Below are positions 10,808 to 18,618 of a stretch of 64,000 nucleotides of DNA, in pieces; within the stretch, counting starts at the first letter, position 1, and the number at the start of each line of letters is the position of its first letter. The DNA is from Rhodospirillales bacterium (GTDB lineage Bacteria > Pseudomonadota > Alphaproteobacteria > Micavibrionales > Micavibrionaceae). The stretch spans positions 36,035 through 100,034 of the forward strand of contig JACKIT010000003.1 of the NCBI GenBank assembly GCA_020638335.1. Direction: 5' to 3'. Position numbers and translations under genes: made by a program. The notes beneath the pieces were generated by a model. That model had not been told where the DNA came from and ran no database searches. It saw only the letters and a program-made list of their open reading frames with translations.

Positions 10808-10834
10808 TTGACGGGTGGTTTCAGTTGCTATAAA
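10808..10834 (+). promoter_or_regulatory. Sigma-70-like promoter of candidate small RNA
   Basis: TTGACG at 10808-10813 and TATAAA at 10829-10834 are 15 bases apart; shifting the -10 to TAAATA gives a 17-base spacer. The transcript would run toward the strong terminator at 10931-10968 with no substantial gene between. Confidence 0.5.
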
Positions 10835-10841
10835 TAGAGTA

Positions 10842-10968
10842 CAAAGCTTGATAATCTGTATGAAAAATAAGGTTTCTCTCCTGATGCGTATGGAGGTCGA
10901 GCTTTTATCCCCACACACGTAAACTCTCTCGCCGGTCAGTTTCCCCAAACTGGCCGGCTTTTCTTTTA
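10842..10968 (+). ncRNA. Candidate small RNA (about 125 nt)
   Basis: A promoter-like sequence upstream and a textbook intrinsic terminator downstream bracket about 125 bases with no gene. A 20-codon frame from an ATG around 10860 (MKNKVSLLMRMEVELLSPHT) lacks a ribosome site, so a leader peptide is possible but weak. It does not match tmRNA, RNase P RNA, 4.5S RNA or 6S RNA as far as I can tell. The evidence is architecture only. Confidence 0.4.
10931..10968 (+). terminator. Strong intrinsic terminator
   Basis: GCCGGTCAGTTT, a CCCC loop, and AAACTGGCCGGC form a 12-base-pair stem with one wobble pair, followed by TTTTCTTTT. No protein gene precedes it on the plus strand within 280 bases, which is why a small RNA is proposed. 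Confidence 0.85.
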
Positions 10969-11073
10969 TAGTCTGTCAAATTTACTCCCGGACAGTGTTG
11001 CTTCGCTCCTTACGTAGGAAATCCTACGCTGCGTCGCTTGCGCCTCGTCCGAAAGTAAATTTGTTTGACTATA
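10967..11073. repeat. Palindromic element A, TATAGTC family (107 bp)
   Basis: The ends are TATAGTC and GACTATA. The outer arms of 27 bases pair with five mismatches (CAAATTTACT against AGTAAATTTG, then CGGAC against GTCCG). The core contains GACAGTGTTGCTTCGCTCC and TTACGTAGGAAATCCTACG. A closely related copy is at 35005-35110, and a more distant one with the same termini at 61836-61985. It abuts the terminator at 10968. Confidence 0.75.
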
Positions 11074-11133
11074 ATGGCCAGCATGTTTTTTTGGCATTGT
11101 TTTATAGGCTTGGTGCGCTAGATTTCTTCCATT

Positions 11134-11979
11134 ATGCCTGAATTGCCGGAAGTTGAAATTGTGAAGCGGGCGCTGGAGCCTGCGATGGTGGGGCGGCGCG
11201 TCAAGCGGTTGGTTTTTAACCGCGCGGATTTGCGCTTTCCCCTGCCGGAGGGATTGCCGCTAGCTTTGCAGGGACAACGGATTGAGCGCCTGCTGCGCCG
11301 GGGGAAGTATATTCTAGGGTTTGCCGAGAATGGTGCCGGATTTGTCCTGCATCTGGGGATGAGCGGAGCGGTTCGGATTGAGCCGCCGGCGGGCACCTCT
11401 CTCCACGAAAAACACGATCATGTCGAGTTTCATATGGATGAAGGGCCGCGTGTTGTTTTGAACGATCCGCGGCGCTTTGGTTTTCTTGATGCGGTCGGGC
11501 GTGAGGATTGTCAGGATTACCCGGCTTTGGCAGCTATGGGGCCGGAGCCGCTGGGGAATGATTTTAATGCTGAGATTTTAGCGGTGGCGATAAAGGGGCG
11601 AAAGACTCCAATTAAATCGGCATTGCTGGATCAACGGATTGTGGCGGGGCTGGGCAATATTTATGTATGCGAGGCGCTTTACCGCGCGGCAATCGATCCG
11701 CGGCGCAGGGCTGGTGATTTGAACGCAAAGGAGTGTACGGCGTTGTGCATGTCTATTCGTTCGGTTTTACGCGATGCGATTGAGGCCGGTGGTTCGTCGT
11801 TAAAGGATTATAAGCATACGGATGGTCAGTTAGGGTATTTTCAGCATCATTTTGCTGTGTATGATCGGGTTGGGCAAGGATGTGGAGCTTGTGAGTGTGA
11901 TATAGTGGAAACGGGTGGTGTGCAGCGGATTGTACAAGCTGGCCGTTCAACATTTTTTTGTCCTGAAAAACAGGGTTAA
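11134..11979 (+). CDS. mutM: Formamidopyrimidine-DNA glycosylase (Fpg/MutM)
   Basis: A 281-residue base-excision-repair enzyme removing 8-oxoguanine and ring-opened purines, with AP-lyase activity. The N-terminus is MPELPEVEIVKRAL, with catalytic Pro2 and Glu3; the conserved Lys is in RRGKYIL; LNDPRRFGFLD and LDQRIVAGLGNIYVCEALYRA form the helix-two-turn-helix. The C-terminal zinc finger has GCGAC and the DNA-contacting Arg in GRSTFFCPEKQ. The usual ending is CPxCQ; here the fourth ligand position reads Lys, so the zinc site may be altered. Length is normal. Confidence 0.95.
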   Translation: MPELPEVEIVKRALEPAMVGRRVKRLVFNRADLRFPLPEGLPLALQGQRIERLLRRGKYILGFAENGAGFVLHLGMSGAVRIEPPAGTSLHEKHDHVEFHMDEGPRVVLNDPRRFGFLDAVGREDCQDYPALAAMGPEPLGNDFNAEILAVAIKGRKTPIKSALLDQRIVAGLGNIYVCEALYRAAIDPRRRAGDLNAKECTALCMSIRSVLRDAIEAGGSSLKDYKHTDGQLGYFQHHFAVYDRVGQGCGACECDIVETGGVQRIVQAGRSTFFCPEKQG

Positions 11980-11991
11980 GGTTTAGAGCGT

Positions 11992-12366
11992 ATGCGTATT
12001 TTCGTTATTATTGCGGTGATGATTTTAGCAGGGATGGTTATGGCCTCTGCTTCTGTATATGCGCAGGATGATTCGGTTCAGTTTTTTGAGGTGCTCGACG
12101 ATGTGCCGTTGATGCCGGGTTTGATAGAGCTGCCTGAGCGCTCGATGAGCTTTGATAAGCCTGGTGGGCGCGTGGTTGAATCGGTTGCCGAGATGGCGGC
12201 AATGAGCGTTGATTCGGTGCGGGCTTATTATGCATCGGTTTTGCCGCAATTCGGTTGGAATCCGGTCGGTGGCGATCAATTCATTCGTAATGGGGAGCGT
12301 TTGGAAATGATGTTTGAGGATGACGCTGGCATTATTATATTGCGTTTGAGTATTCAGCCGAAATAA
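11992..12366 (+). CDS. Hypothetical secreted protein, 124 residues
   Basis: A signal peptide is visible (MRIFVIIAVMILAGMVMASA, cleavage likely after SVYA), leaving about 100 periplasmic residues. The mature part has DDVPLMPGLIELPE, a Ser-Val-Asp-rich helix (MSVDSVRAYYASVLPQFGWN) and a short beta-rich tail. This type of small protein often follows mutM in Alphaproteobacteria, but I know no function. It starts 12 bases after the mutM stop, so they are likely cotranscribed. Confidence 0.7.
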   Translation: MRIFVIIAVMILAGMVMASASVYAQDDSVQFFEVLDDVPLMPGLIELPERSMSFDKPGGRVVESVAEMAAMSVDSVRAYYASVLPQFGWNPVGGDQFIRNGERLEMMFEDDAGIIILRLSIQPK

Positions 12367-12464
12367 GCCGCTCAATTTGCAGTGCGTAAAAGCTGGTTTT
12401 TGAGCCTTACTTTGATCATTTTCTGGCATATGATTTTTAGGCCGATAAAAAACGTATCATTTTC

Positions 12465-12494
12465 TTGACAAGCCGGGTCGGTGCAGCGTATACC
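12465..12494 (+). promoter_or_regulatory. Promoter of rpsT
   Basis: TTGACA at 12465-12470 and TATACC at 12489-12494 with an 18-base spacer, about 90 bases upstream of rpsT. The perfect DnaA box at 12505-12513 would lie at or just after the transcription start, so DnaA could repress or modulate this promoter (inference). Confidence 0.6.
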
Positions 12495-12504
12495 TCTGAC
12501 GATC

Positions 12505-12513
12505 TGTGGATAA
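12505..12513 (-). promoter_or_regulatory. DnaA box (perfect consensus)
   Basis: TGTGGATAA on the plus strand is the reverse complement of the TTATCCACA consensus. A partial second site (GAGGATAAG) is about 25 bases further. They lie between mutM and rpsT, near dnaA. Confidence 0.6.
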
Positions 12514-12586
12514 GACGCGCTGGAAACTTCCGCAAAAGAGGATAAGTCAGCGCTTTTGAGAAGAAATTAGGAATAAAGGTTTAACA

Positions 12587-12859
12587 ATGGCAAACCATAA
12601 ATCTTCAAAGAAAAGAATTCGCCGGAACGATAAACGTGCCGCTATTAATGGTGCACGTATGAGCCGCATTCGTACATTTATTAAAAAAGTTGAGTTGGCT
12701 TTGGTGGCTGGCGATGCAAAGGAAGCTGAGAGCGCGTTGCAAAATGCGCAACCAGAAATCAGTCGTGGAGTTGTTAAGGGAATTTTACATAAGAATACGG
12801 CGGCTCGTAAGGTTTCCAGATTAAGTTCTCGTATTAAGTCGCTTAAAAAAGCGGCTTAG
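12587..12859 (+). CDS. rpsT: Ribosomal protein bS20
   Basis: A 90-residue, strongly basic 16S-rRNA-binding protein of the small subunit. The start [19 protein letters not shown] and the pattern [16 protein letters not shown], then [18 protein letters not shown], are diagnostic. rpsT next to dnaA is a common arrangement in Alphaproteobacteria. The start ATG follows an AATAAAGGTTT ribosome site. Confidence 0.97.
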   Translation: MANHKSSKKRIRRNDKRAAINGARMSRIRTFIKKVELALVAGDAKEAESALQNAQPEISRGVVKGILHKNTAARKVSRLSSRIKSLKKAA

Positions 12860-13415
12860 CGCACTGTTCAAAACGCGAAAATTTAGTAGCGTTTCATACT
12901 TAAATATTTGAATTTTATAGACTGTTTTTTAAGTTCTTTAGGTGAAAATCTGAAGGGCTTAAATGCGTTTAAAATCAATAGTATAAAAAAAGTATAAAAA
13001 AATTTCTTTTTTTATTTTCTTGTTTTGTTCGTATTGCATCCACATATTTTTTTAGTGTAGGCTCATTTTCATCGGGACAAAAATGAGGCCGAATTGGTCT
13101 TGAAGCGGTTTTTACAACATACTGTTATGTGTTGTCGTTGAGTAGGATTTTGTTCTGATTTGAAGTTTACCTTCTTTTTATTAAGAGGGTTTTGGGGATA
13201 GGGGCCGTTGAGTTGTTTGTGGCAAGGATTGCTGCTTTTGACTTGGAGTTGGGTTCGGAACTCATAATTTAAAAAGTTTAATCGTTATAGGAGACGTGTT
13301 TGCGGGCCTTTTTCGGCTTTCGTATCCCCCTTTCTGCTGCCTTATTTGGGCATTTTGGCGATTGTGTATTTTGTTTGTTTAATACGTAACCTTTGACAAA
13401 TGGAGAGAATAAAAG
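12860..13415. promoter_or_regulatory. AT-rich rpsT-dnaA spacer, candidate replication origin or dnaA control region
   Basis: A 556-base gene-free stretch with a very AT-rich block at 12890-13050, including two GTATAAAAAAA-type runs and a long T tract. DnaA-box-like sites are imperfect: GCATCCACA near 13037, and CTATCCCCA on the reverse strand near 13197. The perfect box is outside, upstream of rpsT. The position next to dnaA and the DNA-unwinding-like block fit an origin, but the number of good boxes is low. It also must contain the dnaA promoter. Confidence 0.35.
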
Positions 13416-14849
13416 ATGTCAGATATGGGTGGAAAGTCCGTTGCTTTGATTCGGGGCAATGCTGAGTATCAGGAAGCATCTTTGGAGCCGAGCGTTGAAA
13501 TTATGAAGCTCTGGAAAAAGGTGCATAATGATATGCGCAGTGAATTTGGTGAAGCAATTTTCCGCAGCTGGCTCAAGCCTCTTACTCTCCAGGCTTTTTA
13601 CCATGGCACGATGGAAGTTTCCGTTCCGACACGTTTTATGCGTGACTGGATCCAGAATCACTATGCTGAGCGGATTTTGGGTATGTGCATTGAAGCCAGC
13701 GAAGGGTTTGAAGATGGCGTGAAGCGTTTGCAGATTGTTGTTGTGCAAAATGCGATTGTGGATGATGAGCCTGAAGCGGCCGAGCCTTCCAAAGCCAACC
13801 AGAATAAGAAGCTGGATATTTCTGAAATATCTTCGCCGCTGGATGAACGTTTTACGTTTGAAACATTTGTTGTCGGCAAGCCTAATGCGTTGGCGCATGC
13901 GGCGGCGCGCCGGGTGGTGGAAAGTCTGACGATTCCGTTTAATCCGCTGTTTATATATGGCGGTGTTGGTTTGGGAAAAACGCATCTTATGCACGCGATT
14001 GCGCATGCGATTGAAGAGCAGAGTCCTGAGAAAACCGTGATGTATCTTTCGGCTGAGAAATTTATGTATCAGTTTGTGAAAGCTTTGCGCAGTGATTCGA
14101 CAATGATGTTTAAGGAGAAATTTCGCAGCGTTGATGTGTTGATGATTGATGATATTCAATTTATTGCGGGCAAGGAATCTACGCAGGAAGAATTTTTCCA
14201 TACATTTAATGCGCTGGTTGATCAGAACAAGCAGATTATTATTTCTGCCGATAAAGCGCCGAGCGATCTTTCGGGGCTGGATGAGCGTTTGCGTTCGCGC
14301 TTGGCCTGGGGGCTGGTGGCGGATATTCATCCGACTACTTACGATCTGCGGCTTGGGATTTTGCAAACCAAACGCGCGCAGCTTGGTGCCGATGTACCTG
14401 ACAGTGTTCTTGAATTTCTGGCGTTGAAAGTGACCAGCAATATTCGTGAGCTGGAAGGGGCGCTGAACCGCATCGTTGCGCATGCCGATGTGACGAAGGC
14501 GGAAGTGACTTTGGAAAGTACGCAGGAAGTCCTACAAGATTTGCTCCGTGCGCATGACCGGCGCATTACGATTGATGAAATTCAGCGTAAAGTGGCCGAG
14601 CATTATAATCTTCGGATGGCCGATATGCATTCGGCGCGCCGTGCGCGGAATGTGGCGCGTCCGCGTCAGGTGGCGATGTATCTGGCCAAGATGTTGACGG
14701 CGCGCAGCTTGCCTGAAATTGGCCGTAAATTTGGCGGGCGTGACCACACCACCGTGATGCATGCGGTGCGCAAGGTTGAGGAGCTGATTGAAGAAGATGC
14801 ACAGATTGCACAGGATGTTGATGTTGTAAGAAGAGCCTTAACCGGTTGA
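13416..14849 (+). CDS. dnaA: Chromosomal replication initiator DnaA
   Basis: A 477-residue AAA+ protein that binds oriC and opens the duplex. Domain I is LWKKVHNDMRSEFGEAIFRSWLKPL (residues 30-55). Domain III carries Walker A GGVGLGKTHLMHAI near 181, Walker B VLMIDDIQFIAGK near 244, and the sensor/arginine region SGLDERLRSRLAWGL. Domain IV has RPRQVAMYLAKMLT and the signature GGRDHTTVMHAVRKVEEL. ATG 13416 is preceded by GGAGAG. A linker near residues 110-135 is acidic and variable, as usual. Confidence 0.98.
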   Translation: MSDMGGKSVALIRGNAEYQEASLEPSVEIMKLWKKVHNDMRSEFGEAIFRSWLKPLTLQAFYHGTMEVSVPTRFMRDWIQNHYAERILGMCIEASEGFEDGVKRLQIVVVQNAIVDDEPEAAEPSKANQNKKLDISEISSPLDERFTFETFVVGKPNALAHAAARRVVESLTIPFNPLFIYGGVGLGKTHLMHAIAHAIEEQSPEKTVMYLSAEKFMYQFVKALRSDSTMMFKEKFRSVDVLMIDDIQFIAGKESTQEEFFHTFNALVDQNKQIIISADKAPSDLSGLDERLRSRLAWGLVADIHPTTYDLRLGILQTKRAQLGADVPDSVLEFLALKVTSNIRELEGALNRIVAHADVTKAEVTLESTQEVLQDLLRAHDRRITIDEIQRKVAEHYNLRMADMHSARRARNVARPRQVAMYLAKMLTARSLPEIGRKFGGRDHTTVMHAVRKVEELIEEDAQIAQDVDVVRRALTG

Positions 14850-14878
14850 TCTTGTTTCTGTAAATTTTGTTTGTTTTT

Positions 14879-14942
14879 AAACGCGGAGATGCGGAGTTTC
14901 GGAGTTTTTTAATATCTTCGTTTCTTCGGGGCTTCGCGTTTA
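14879..14942. repeat. Palindromic repeat, ACGCGGAG family
   Basis: AAACGCGGAGATGCGGAG pairs imperfectly with CTTCGGGGCTTCGCGTTT around an AT-rich loop. Related copies are at 18462-18597 and, as a half copy, at 23771-23796. It lies 30 bases after dnaA and may serve as its transcript end. Confidence 0.65.
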
Positions 14943-14993
14943 ATCTTATAAAGAGTATTTTTTATTCATTAATTTTGTGGTTTAACAGCACTT

Positions 14994-16010
14994 ATGACAC
15001 ATACGATTGAAGAGGTTCGGGCGCTCTATCACCGCCCGCTGATGGATCTGGTTTATGATGCGGCAACCGTGCATCGGGCCAATCACGATCATTATGAGAT
15101 GCAGATGTGTACTTTGCTGTCGATCAAGACTGGTGGGTGCACGGAGGATTGTGGTTATTGTTCGCAGTCTGTTCATAATGAGGCGGAGCTTGAAAAAGAA
15201 ATTTTGCTTAAAACCGAGAAGGTTTTAGAAGAAGCTCGTAAGGCCAAAGAGGCTGGATCGACACGTTTTTGTATGGGCGCGGCTTGGCCGCGTGTGCTTG
15301 AGGGGCGTGCTTTTGATCGGGTTTGTGACATGGTCAAAGGCGTATCAGACATGGGCATGGAATCGTGCGTGACGCTGGGGATGCTCACTGAGAATCAGGC
15401 GCGGCGTCTGAAAGAGGCGGGGCTTAAGGCGTATAATCACAATCTGGATACGTCTGAAGAGTTTTACGGTAAAATTATCACGACGCGCAGTTATCAGGAC
15501 CGGCTTGATACGCTGGAAAATGTTGCCAAGGCTGGAATTTCAGCATGTTGTGGGGGAATACTCGGGATGGGTGAGAGTGAAGAGGACCGGATTTCCTTGT
15601 TGCATACGCTCTGTAATTTGAATCCACAGCCGGAAAGTGTGCCAATTAACATGCTGGTGCCGGTGAAAGGAACGCCACTTGAAAATGTGCCGCCTTTGGA
15701 TATTTTTGAGTGGATTCGCGCGATTGCCGTGGCACGAATTTTAATGCCAAAATCGATGGTGCGTTTGTCTGCTGGCCGTTTAGAGATTTCGAAAGAAGCC
15801 CAAGCTTTGGCGTTTTTTGCCGGGGCAAATGCGATCTTTACGGGGGAAAAGCTGTTGACTACTTCGAATCCGGAAAAAGATTTTGACTATGCGCTGCTTG
15901 ATGCGCTGGGCATGAAGCCGCGTGCGCCATTTAAGGATGATTCTGCAGAACGAAAAAGTGGTGGTTGCTGTAAGCCCGGTGGTTGCGGGTGTCAAAAAGA
16001 AGCGGCCTAG
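14994..16010 (+). CDS. bioB: Biotin synthase
   Basis: A 338-residue radical-SAM enzyme that inserts sulfur into dethiobiotin, the last step of biotin synthesis. The radical-SAM triad appears as [13 protein letters not shown] (C-x3-C-x2-C). [36 protein letters not shown] and RLSAGR (which holds the Arg ligand of the 2Fe-2S cluster) are all family signatures. The C-terminus ends in a Cys-rich tail ([16 protein letters not shown]), which is seen in a number of bacterial BioB proteins. It is the first gene of the biotin cluster. Confidence 0.97.
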   Translation: MTHTIEEVRALYHRPLMDLVYDAATVHRANHDHYEMQMCTLLSIKTGGCTEDCGYCSQSVHNEAELEKEILLKTEKVLEEARKAKEAGSTRFCMGAAWPRVLEGRAFDRVCDMVKGVSDMGMESCVTLGMLTENQARRLKEAGLKAYNHNLDTSEEFYGKIITTRSYQDRLDTLENVAKAGISACCGGILGMGESEEDRISLLHTLCNLNPQPESVPINMLVPVKGTPLENVPPLDIFEWIRAIAVARILMPKSMVRLSAGRLEISKEAQALAFFAGANAIFTGEKLLTTSNPEKDFDYALLDALGMKPRAPFKDDSAERKSGGCCKPGGCGCQKEAA

Positions 16011-16045
16011 AAAAATTAGCTACAGAGCATGCAGAGTCCGCAAAG

Positions 16046-16483
16046 ATGAATGTTCAATATATTCCTGTGCAGGAAAAAGATAGCAGTTTTTTTGTTCATG
16101 TTCATCATGTTGCTTATCGAAAGATTATAGAAGAAATGTTCGGATGGGATGAATGCTTTCAGGACAAACAGACTAATCAGGCTTTTGATCTTGGTGGTAT
16201 AAATGTCATTAAACTTCAGAACGAAAAAGTAGGAATTGTCGGTTGGGAAGACCGTTCTGATTATCTTTGGCTTAAAGATTTGTATGTACTTCCAGAGTAT
16301 CAAGGGCGGGGAATAGGCAGCCGCGTTTTAGACACCTCAATTCAAAAAGCCCGAAGTTTTGGGAAGGATATACATTTGAGAACTTTGAGGGCTAATATAT
16401 GTGTCAAAGAATGGTATGAGCGCAGGGGCTTTATTGTAGATGAAATAACAGATATTCATTGGAAAATGGTTATGTATACTTAA
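16046..16483 (+). CDS. GNAT family N-acetyltransferase
   Basis: 145 residues. The acetyl-CoA-binding motif A is clear: LYVLPEYQGRGIGSRVLDTS (Q-x-x-G-x-G/A), followed by RANICVKEWYERRGFIV typical of motif B. The acceptor is unknown. It starts at ATG 16046 and has an AT-richer composition and a weaker ribosome site than bioB and bioF on either side, so it is probably an insertion into the biotin operon rather than a biotin enzyme. Confidence 0.85.
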   Translation: MNVQYIPVQEKDSSFFVHVHHVAYRKIIEEMFGWDECFQDKQTNQAFDLGGINVIKLQNEKVGIVGWEDRSDYLWLKDLYVLPEYQGRGIGSRVLDTSIQKARSFGKDIHLRTLRANICVKEWYERRGFIVDEITDIHWKMVMYT

Positions 16484-16525
16484 TTTTTAGCTTTTCGATT
16501 TCTGAGTCCTTTGTAGTAAAAAAAC

Positions 16526-17761
16526 ATGAAAGATTTTAAGCAAAAACTTAACGGGTTGAAAGAAACGGGGCGTTATCGCTCTTTGGTTTTGCCTTATGGG
16601 ATTGATCTGACCTCGAATGATTATCTGGGGCTCGCGGGCAGTGCGTATTTGCACGATTGCGCGATTGAATATTTGCAAAATGGCGGGTTAATTGGTGCGG
16701 GCGGGTCACGGTTATTGCGTGGGCATACGGATGTTCATGCGGCGCTCGAAGATTTTGCGGCAGTGTATTTTGCTGCGCCGAAAGCGCTTTATTTTGCGAC
16801 CGGGTTTCAGGCTAATAGTGCGCTGTTTCAAACGCTTTGCACACGCCATGATGTGATTATATTTGATGAATATGTTCATGCGAGTGCGCGTGAGGGGATT
16901 CAAAATTCACAGGCGCAGCATATTAAGGCCGTGCATAATGATGTAAATGCTTTCGAAGAGGCTCTTCGTAAAGCGAAAGCGCAGCAAAAAGCAGACGGCC
17001 AAATCTGGATTGCGGTAGAGAGCGTGTATTCGATGGATGGGGATATTGCGCCGTTGAAGGCGCTGTATGGGTTGGCGCAGCGCTATGATGCGATTTTGGT
17101 CGTTGATGAAGCCCATGCGACGGGGGTTTTAGGGCATGATGGGAAGGGGCTGGTCTATGATCTTTGCATGTCATTGCGAGCACAGCGAAGCAATCCAGAT
17201 TCTGAAATAGATTGCCGCATCGCTAACGCTCCTCGCAATGACGAGTGTCCGGAAAATCTTATCTCATTACATACATGCGGGAAGGCGATGGGCGTGGCCG
17301 GGGGGTTGGTGTGCGCACCGGAAGATGTTATTGACTATATGATCAATGCTGCGCGGGGATTTATTTATTCGACAGCGCCGTTGCCGGTGCAGGCTCATCT
17401 GGTACAAAAATCCCTCGAGATCATTGGCTCTGATGAGGGCTACGCGCGTCGGGAAAAATTGCAAAAGCTCTGCATAAAAGCGCAGCAATTATTTGGCGGG
17501 GCCGGAACGCATATCGTGCCGATCATCATTGGTGATGATGAAAAAGCGGTTTGTGTTGCGCATGAGTTGCAGCAAAAGGGATATGATATTCGCGCGATCC
17601 GTCCGCCAACGGTTTCGGAAGGGACGGCGCGGCTCAGGCTGTCGCTGAGTGCGGATTTGGATGAAAGCGTGTTGGATCGTTTTGCTGCGGATTTGAGTAC
17701 GGTTTGTTGTTATGATCGTCATTCTGACCGAGCGGTAGCGAGCGGAGGAATCTTGAGATGA
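16526..17761 (+). CDS. bioF: 8-amino-7-oxononanoate synthase, with repeat-encoded insert
   Basis: A 411-residue PLP enzyme condensing pimeloyl-ACP (or -CoA) with alanine. GAGGSRLLRGH, FATGFQANSALF, VDEAHATGVLGHDG and the PLP-lysine region HTCGKAMGVAGG are present. Between the DEAH loop and the lysine loop, residues 215-243 (from SLRAQRSNP to APRNDECPE) have no counterpart in the family and are encoded by a palindromic repeat at 17170-17242. The last 15 residues also run into another repeat (17718-17792). Typical length is about 385, matching the excess. The frame is intact, so the product is probably functional. Confidence 0.93.
   Translation: MKDFKQKLNGLKETGRYRSLVLPYGIDLTSNDYLGLAGSAYLHDCAIEYLQNGGLIGAGGSRLLRGHTDVHAALEDFAAVYFAAPKALYFATGFQANSALFQTLCTRHDVIIFDEYVHASAREGIQNSQAQHIKAVHNDVNAFEEALRKAKAQQKADGQIWIAVESVYSMDGDIAPLKALYGLAQRYDAILVVDEAHATGVLGHDGKGLVYDLCMSLRAQRSNPDSEIDCRIANAPRNDECPENLISLHTCGKAMGVAGGLVCAPEDVIDYMINAARGFIYSTAPLPVQAHLVQKSLEIIGSDEGYARREKLQKLCIKAQQLFGGAGTHIVPIIIGDDEKAVCVAHELQQKGYDIRAIRPPTVSEGTARLRLSLSADLDESVLDRFAADLSTVCCYDRHSDRAVASGGILR
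17170..17242. repeat. Palindromic repeat inside bioF
   Basis: GTCATTGCGAG at the left and CTCGCAATGAC at the right are exact inverted repeats; the inner arms are AGCGAAGCAATCC and ATTGCCGCATCGCT. It is in frame and adds about 25 residues to BioF. The closest sister copy is at 33979-34071. Confidence 0.85.
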
Positions 17762-17792
17762 CATCAGATCCTTCGGCTTCGCTCGGGATGAC
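17718..17792. repeat. Palindromic repeat overlapping the bioF stop
   Basis: GTCATTCTGACCGAGCGG to CTTCGCTCGGGATGAC. The bioF TGA (17759-17761) lies within it, so the repeat has supplied the last codons and the stop of bioF. Confidence 0.75.
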
Positions 17793-17806
17793 AATAAGGA
17801 ACTTAT

Positions 17807-18454
17807 ATGAGTAACAGATGCATTATCACCGGGACGGATACGGATGTCGGTAAGACCGTAGTGGCGGCGATGTTAACGCTGGCGCTGGGGGCGACGTATT
17901 GGAAGCCGGTGCAGTCGGGCGTTGAAGGCGGGGTCGATACCAAAACGGTGCAAAGATTGACGGGTTTGCCGAGCGAGCGGTTTTTGCCGGAAAGCTATGT
18001 GTTTACGGAAAGCCTTTCTCCACACCGGGCTGCGGAGATTGATGAAGCGGAGATTGATGTGGAGAGTTTGGTTATTCCTGAGGTTGATGGTCCGCTTATT
18101 ATTGAAGGTGCAGGCGGGCTTATGGTGCCTTTGACGCGGCAAAATTTGCTGATTAATTTGTTCAAAAGATGGAATGAAGATCCTGTAAATGGGGGGCGCG
18201 TGCCGGTGATTTTGGTGGCGCGCACGGGCCTGGGGACGATTAATCATACATTGCTTTCGCTTGAGGCGCTGTGGAGCCGCAAGATTCCGGTGCATGGGCT
18301 TATTTTTGTCGGTGACGAGAACCGGGACAATATGCGCACGATCGGTGAATTTTCAGACGTAAAAGTGCTGGGGCGCCTTCCAATGCTTGACTCTTTGAAT
18401 GCAAGAAGTCTTACTAACGCCTTCGAACAAAATTTTGATTTGAGTGATTTTTAA
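17807..18454 (+). CDS. bioD: Dethiobiotin synthetase
   Basis: A 215-residue ATP-dependent enzyme closing the ureido ring on 7,8-diaminononanoate. The P-loop GTDTDVGKTVVAAML is at residues 9-23, KPVQSGVEGG holds the substrate-binding Lys, SPHRAAEID and IEGAGGLMVPL carry the Mg- and substrate-binding residues. Length is typical. The start is 15 bases after the repeat that ends bioF; AAGGAAC precedes ATG 17807. Confidence 0.95.
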   Translation: MSNRCIITGTDTDVGKTVVAAMLTLALGATYWKPVQSGVEGGVDTKTVQRLTGLPSERFLPESYVFTESLSPHRAAEIDEAEIDVESLVIPEVDGPLIIEGAGGLMVPLTRQNLLINLFKRWNEDPVNGGRVPVILVARTGLGTINHTLLSLEALWSRKIPVHGLIFVGDENRDNMRTIGEFSDVKVLGRLPMLDSLNARSLTNAFEQNFDLSDF

Positions 18455-18461
18455 AGATTTT

Positions 18462-18597
18462 ACGCGGAGAAGCGGAGGGTCGGAGATTTTAAAAATTGTG
18501 AAAGCGCCGCAGGTAATAGCTAGATAATCGGCGGGTTTTAAATTTTTGCGCCTTTGGCGCAGTTTAAAAAGAACTCCGTTTCTCCGGAACTCCGCGT
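18462..18597. repeat. Palindromic repeat, ACGCGGAG family, bioD-bioA spacer
   Basis: ACGCGGAGAAGCGGAGGG and, at the right, GTTTCTCCGGAACTCCGCGT are inverted. An inner pair (GCGCC/GGCGC) is near 18550. It fills almost the whole 164-base spacer between bioD and bioA. Confidence 0.7.
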
Positions 18598-18618
18598 TTA
18601 TTTTAAAAGGATTATTGA

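Noticed and set aside
12860..13415. Firm call of the chromosomal origin
   Set aside because: AT-rich and adjacent to dnaA, but only weak DnaA boxes inside; reported as candidate only.
13419..14483. 354-codon frame antisense to dnaA
   Set aside because: Shadow of dnaA caused by its codon usage; residues are rich in His, Arg and Asn with no start signal.
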